From the NCBI GenBank assembly GCA_022702195.1, contig JAKONB010000096.1, positions 1 through 8,042 of the forward strand: a stretch of 8,042 nt of DNA, written 5' to 3'. The notes beneath the pieces were generated by a model. It was not told the DNA's origin, did no database searches, and saw only the letters and a program-made list of their open reading frames with translations. Position 1 is the stretch's first letter; each line of letters begins with the position of its first letter. The stretch is from Beijerinckiaceae bacterium (GTDB lineage Bacteria; Pseudomonadota; Alphaproteobacteria; Rhizobiales; Beijerinckiaceae). This document shows, piece by piece, positions 5,355 to 8,042 of the stretch. The position numbers and the translations under genes were made by a program.

Positions 5355-5821
5355 TTCAATGCGAATTAGGCGACCGGATTCCACGCACCCTCGATCGGTT
5401 TCGCATCCTGATGGCTGTATCGCGCTCGCTCGGCAGCATCGCCGCCCATCCGCAATGCCTGTACGACATCTGGACACTAGCACGCCGGATTATGCAATCA
5501 AGATATTCGTTAGAATCAGCTAAGACAAGGTCCGTCGCGTCGCTTATCCCTCGACAAGTTGCTAGAAGGATAATTCAGCGGCGACCATTCTAGGCGATGG
5601 AAATCCAGAGGTTTTTGCCAGCGTAGACGTTACAGCCGCGCGTTGTTGCCCTGCCGTTGCCGGCGAGTGCGTCAAAGCGATGCGAAGGGTGAGCCGTCTC
5701 GGCTTCGCGCACTCGAATGTGATCTTGCTTGGTGCGGTTCCACACGGCACATGTCCGTCGACAGGAAGGCGCCTCGAGACCCGCGCCCTTCGCACGCAAC
5801 CACAGCCCAAGGACTCGCGCG
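5355..5821. promoter_or_regulatory. Gene-free divergent region between mucR and the peptidase gene
   Basis: No open frame here looks like a gene, and I see no tRNA or other known RNA. Roughly 5470-5625 is clearly more AT-rich than the rest of the window, with many TA steps (ATTATG, GATATTCGTTAG, GATAATTC). That is the kind of DNA MucR proteins bind, so autoregulation is a reasonable inference. No promoter matches the consensus well on either strand. GATAAT (5569-5574, +) and the complement of ATTATG (5489-5494, -) are -10-like but lack good -35 boxes. The last 20 nt hold the peptidase ribosome binding site AAGGA (5809-5813). Confidence 0.4.
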
Positions 5822-7981
5822 ATGGCGTTCGATCGCACTCCCATCCCTGTTTCGGCCGACGCCCCGGTGGCGGAGATCCGCCCTCACAGCACGGTCGTCC
5901 ATGGCCGGACGCTGACCGACGACTATGCTTGGCTGAAGGCGGAGAACTGGCGCGAGGTCCTCAAGGATCCGGCGGCCCTGCCGGCCGATATCCGTGCGCA
6001 TCTGGCGGCCGAGAACGCCTACGCGGATGCGGCGCTCGGCCCGGTCCTGCCGCTGCGCAAGACACTGGTGGCCGAGATGCGCGGTCGCATCCGCGAGGAC
6101 GAGAGCGGGGTGCCCGAGCCCGACGGTCCCTTCGCCTATTACATCCGCCATCGCGAGGGGGGGCAGCATCCGCTGATCTGCCGGCGCCCGCGCACCGTGG
6201 TGGTGATTCCCGGTCAGGGGGCCGAGGAGGCCGCCGCGGGCGGCCTGGAGGAGGGGGAGGTCATCCTCCTCGACGGCGATCACGAGGGGGCGGGCCTGGC
6301 CTTCTTCGAGATCGCGGCGGCCGTGCATTCCGACGACCACCGCCTGCTGGCCTGGAGCGCCGATGCGAAGGGCTCCGAACTCCACACCATCCGGGTGCGC
6401 GACCTCGAGGCCGGAACCGACCTCCCCGACCGGATCGAGGCCACCACCGGCGAGGTGGTGTGGACGGCCGATGCCGGCGCGTTCTTCTACGTGGCGGTGG
6501 ACGACAACCACCGGCCGGCCCGGGTGATGCGCCACCGCCTCGGCAGCGCCCAGGACGAGGATGTGCTGATCTACGAAGAGGGCGATTCGGGTTTCTTCGT
6601 CCATATCGAGGAGACGCAATCGGGCGATTACCTCGTCGTCTCGGCGAGCGACCACGAGACCTCGGAGGTTCACCTCCTCGACCGCAAGGTGCCGGATGCG
6701 GCGCTCTTCGTGGTGCAGGCGCGCCAGCCGCTGCTGATCTATTCGGTGGAGAACTGGGCGAGCCACCTCTTCATCCTCACCAACGCCGACGGGGCCGAGG
6801 ATTTCAAGATCGTCACCACGCGGGTCGATGCGCCCGGGCGCGCGCATTGGCAGGACGTGATCCCGCACCGGCCCGGCGTGATGATCCGTCACCAGCACGT
6901 CATCGGGAATCATCTGGTGCGGCTCGAGATCGAGAACGCGCGGCCCCGCATCGTCGTGCGCGACACCCAGGGCAGCGAGCACGTCGTCGCCTTCGCCGAG
7001 GAGGCCTATTCCCTCGGGCTCCAACCCGGACATGAGTTCGAGACGGCGGTGATCCGCTTCACCTACTCGTCGATGACCACCCCGGCCGAGACCTACGATT
7101 ACGATTGCGTCACCCGCGCCCGGCAGCTGCGCAAGCGCCAGACGGTTCCGAGCGGGCACAAGCCCGAGGATTACGTGACGCGGCGCCTGTTCGCCACGGC
7201 GCCCGACGGCGAGACCGTGCCGATCTCGCTGCTGCACCGGCGCGACCAGCCCCTCGACGGCTCCGCCCCCCTGCTCCTCTACGGCTACGGCTCCTACGGC
7301 ACGCTGATGCCGGCCTCCTTCCGCACCAACCTGCTGTCGCTGGTGGATCGCGGGTTCGTCTATGCCATCGCGCATGTGCGCGGCGGCACCGAGAAGGGCT
7401 GGCGCTGGTATCTCGATGGCAAGCGCGAGAAGAAGCCCAACACCTTCTCGGATTTCGTCGCCTGCGCCCACGCCCTGATCGAGGCCGGCTACACCGCGGA
7501 AGGCCGCATCGTCGCGCATGGCGGCTCGGCCGGCGGCATGCTGATGGGGGCGGTGGCCAACCTGGCGCCGGACGTGTTCGCCGGCATCGTCGCCGACGTG
7601 CCGTTCGTCGACGTCATGAACACGATGCTGGACGGCGAATTGCCGCTCACCCCGCCGGAATGGCCCGAATGGGGCAATCCCCGCGAGAGTCTCGCGGCGT
7701 TCGAGACCATCCTGTCCTACTCGCCCTACGACAATGTCGCGCCGAAGGCTTACCCGGCGATCCTGGCGCTCGGCGGCCTCACCGACCCGCGCGTCACCTA
7801 TTGGGAGCCCGCCAAATGGGTGGCGCGCCTGCGGGCCACCATGACGGGGCCGGGGCCGGTGCTCCTGCGCATCAACATGGAGGCCGGTCACGGGGGCGCC
7901 GCCGGTCGCTTCGACCGGCTCGAGGAGGTCGGGCTGATCTACGCCTTCGCGCTCCTGGCGGTGGGCAAGGCGCAGGGCTGA
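5822..7981 (+). CDS. ptrB: Oligopeptidase B (S9A-family serine peptidase)
   Basis: This 719-aa protein has the full two-domain build of prolyl-oligopeptidase-family enzymes. The N-terminal segment is DDYAWLKAENW (33-43), the beta-propeller covers about 80-420, and the alpha/beta-hydrolase domain covers about 430-719. The catalytic triad is visible: Ser569 in HGGSAGGM, Asp655 in LGGLTDPRV, and His690 in EAGHGGAAGR. YGYGSYG (487-493) and AHVRGGTEKGWRWY (517-530) are typical of oligopeptidase B, which cleaves short peptides after Arg or Lys in the cytosol; no signal peptide is present. In the S1-region motif, PPEWPEWGNP (611-620) has Pro615 where enteric enzymes are expected to have Glu. Residues about 123-145 form a Gly/Ala/Glu-rich stretch that may be an insertion in the propeller. 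The start follows AAGGA by 8 nt. An inverted fragment of a related gene abuts its stop codon. Confidence 0.95.
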   Translation: MAFDRTPIPVSADAPVAEIRPHSTVVHGRTLTDDYAWLKAENWREVLKDPAALPADIRAHLAAENAYADAALGPVLPLRKTLVAEMRGRIREDESGVPEPDGPFAYYIRHREGGQHPLICRRPRTVVVIPGQGAEEAAAGGLEEGEVILLDGDHEGAGLAFFEIAAAVHSDDHRLLAWSADAKGSELHTIRVRDLEAGTDLPDRIEATTGEVVWTADAGAFFYVAVDDNHRPARVMRHRLGSAQDEDVLIYEEGDSGFFVHIEETQSGDYLVVSASDHETSEVHLLDRKVPDAALFVVQARQPLLIYSVENWASHLFILTNADGAEDFKIVTTRVDAPGRAHWQDVIPHRPGVMIRHQHVIGNHLVRLEIENARPRIVVRDTQGSEHVVAFAEEAYSLGLQPGHEFETAVIRFTYSSMTTPAETYDYDCVTRARQLRKRQTVPSGHKPEDYVTRRLFATAPDGETVPISLLHRRDQPLDGSAPLLLYGYGSYGTLMPASFRTNLLSLVDRGFVYAIAHVRGGTEKGWRWYLDGKREKKPNTFSDFVACAHALIEAGYTAEGRIVAHGGSAGGMLMGAVANLAPDVFAGIVADVPFVDVMNTMLDGELPLTPPEWPEWGNPRESLAAFETILSYSPYDNVAPKAYPAILALGGLTDPRVTYWEPAKWVARLRATMTGPGPVLLRINMEAGHGGAAGRFDRLEEVGLIYAFALLAVGKAQG

Positions 7982-7982
7982 G

Positions 7983-8042
7983 GCCGCGCTTCTCCGCCGT
8001 GTAGCCGGCGGCGATCAGCGCCCGCGCGCAGGCCACGAAATC
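7983..8042 (-). pseudogene. Truncated remnant of a second S9 peptidase (runs off the window)
   Basis: Read on the minus strand from the right edge, the last 20 codons give DFVACARALIAAGYTAEKRG. This matches residues 544-563 of the intact oligopeptidase B at 16 of 20 positions, just before its nucleophile motif. DNA identity over these codons is 46 of 60, so it is a diverged copy rather than an exact fold-back artefact. The expected continuation (RIVAHGGSAGG) is missing. The frame instead enters the antisense of the intact gene's 3' end and stops at 7872-7874 after 36 unrelated codons. The catalytic Ser, Asp and His regions are therefore absent, so the copy is probably inactive. How far it extends beyond the window is unknown. 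Confidence 0.65.

Noticed and set aside
5682..5708. Bulged hairpin (GCGAA ... GCCG / CGGCTTCGC) upstream of the peptidase gene
   Set aside because: It has a 6-base bulge and a 3-base loop, no known motif, and no link to a start codon or terminator.
5672..7891. A 739-codon open frame on the minus strand opposite the peptidase gene
   Set aside because: It is a shadow of codon bias in GC-rich DNA. Its product is rich in His, Arg, Gly and Asp with no recognisable family, while the plus strand encodes a full peptidase with an intact triad.
1..8042. CRISPR arrays, tRNA or rRNA genes, insertion sequences, phage or defence genes
   Set aside because: I saw no regularly spaced repeats, no tRNA T-loop motifs, no transposase or integrase motifs and no toxin-antitoxin-like small gene pair.

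Overview
The window is GC-rich, with dense genes and strong codon bias. It looks like the chromosome of an alphaproteobacterium in the Hyphomicrobiales (Rhizobiales). A Methylobacterium/Methylorubrum-type genome is the best guess, based on the mix of a MucR/Ros regulator, a DUF6456 protein, a HisKA_2-type sensor and alphaproteobacterial SufE and oligopeptidase B. There is no CRISPR array, rRNA, tRNA, insertion sequence or phage gene in it.

Layout. (1) 2-115 +: tail of an unidentified protein, closed by a strong bidirectional terminator (143-170). (2) 203-793 -: exported SH3-domain protein, convergent on that terminator. (3) 1048-2052 +: D-2-hydroxyacid dehydrogenase (glyoxylate/hydroxypyruvate reductase type), divergent from the SH3 gene across a 254-nt spacer. 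(4) 2053-2226: a short but highly structured spacer holding a possible four-way RNA junction and a leader that could hide the next gene's ribosome binding site. (5) 2227-3270 +: PAS plus HisKA_2-type sensor with a badly eroded ATP-binding domain. (6) 3361-3798 +: SufE. (7) 3903-4763 -: DUF6456 protein with a winged-helix-like N-terminus and its own promoter. (8) 4905-5339 -: MucR/Ros regulator with altered zinc ligands. (9) 5340-5821: a 482-nt gene-free divergent region, partly AT-rich. (10) 5822-7981 +: full-length oligopeptidase B. (11) 7983-8042 -: about 20 codons of a second, inverted S9 peptidase sequence that breaks off at the stop codon of the intact gene.

The genes do not form one pathway. 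They are single or loosely linked housekeeping and regulatory genes: 2-oxoacid reduction, Fe-S cluster sulfur transfer, sensing, transcription control and peptide degradation. The minus-strand pair mucR and DUF6456 is the most operon-like unit, although a good promoter sits between them.

I found no clearly new multi-gene system. The best leads are the sensor with an apparently dead kinase domain but an intact phospho-acceptor His, the structured spacer upstream of it, and the truncated inverted S9 copy at the right edge. Motif positions come from reading the sequence by eye, and no database search was possible.
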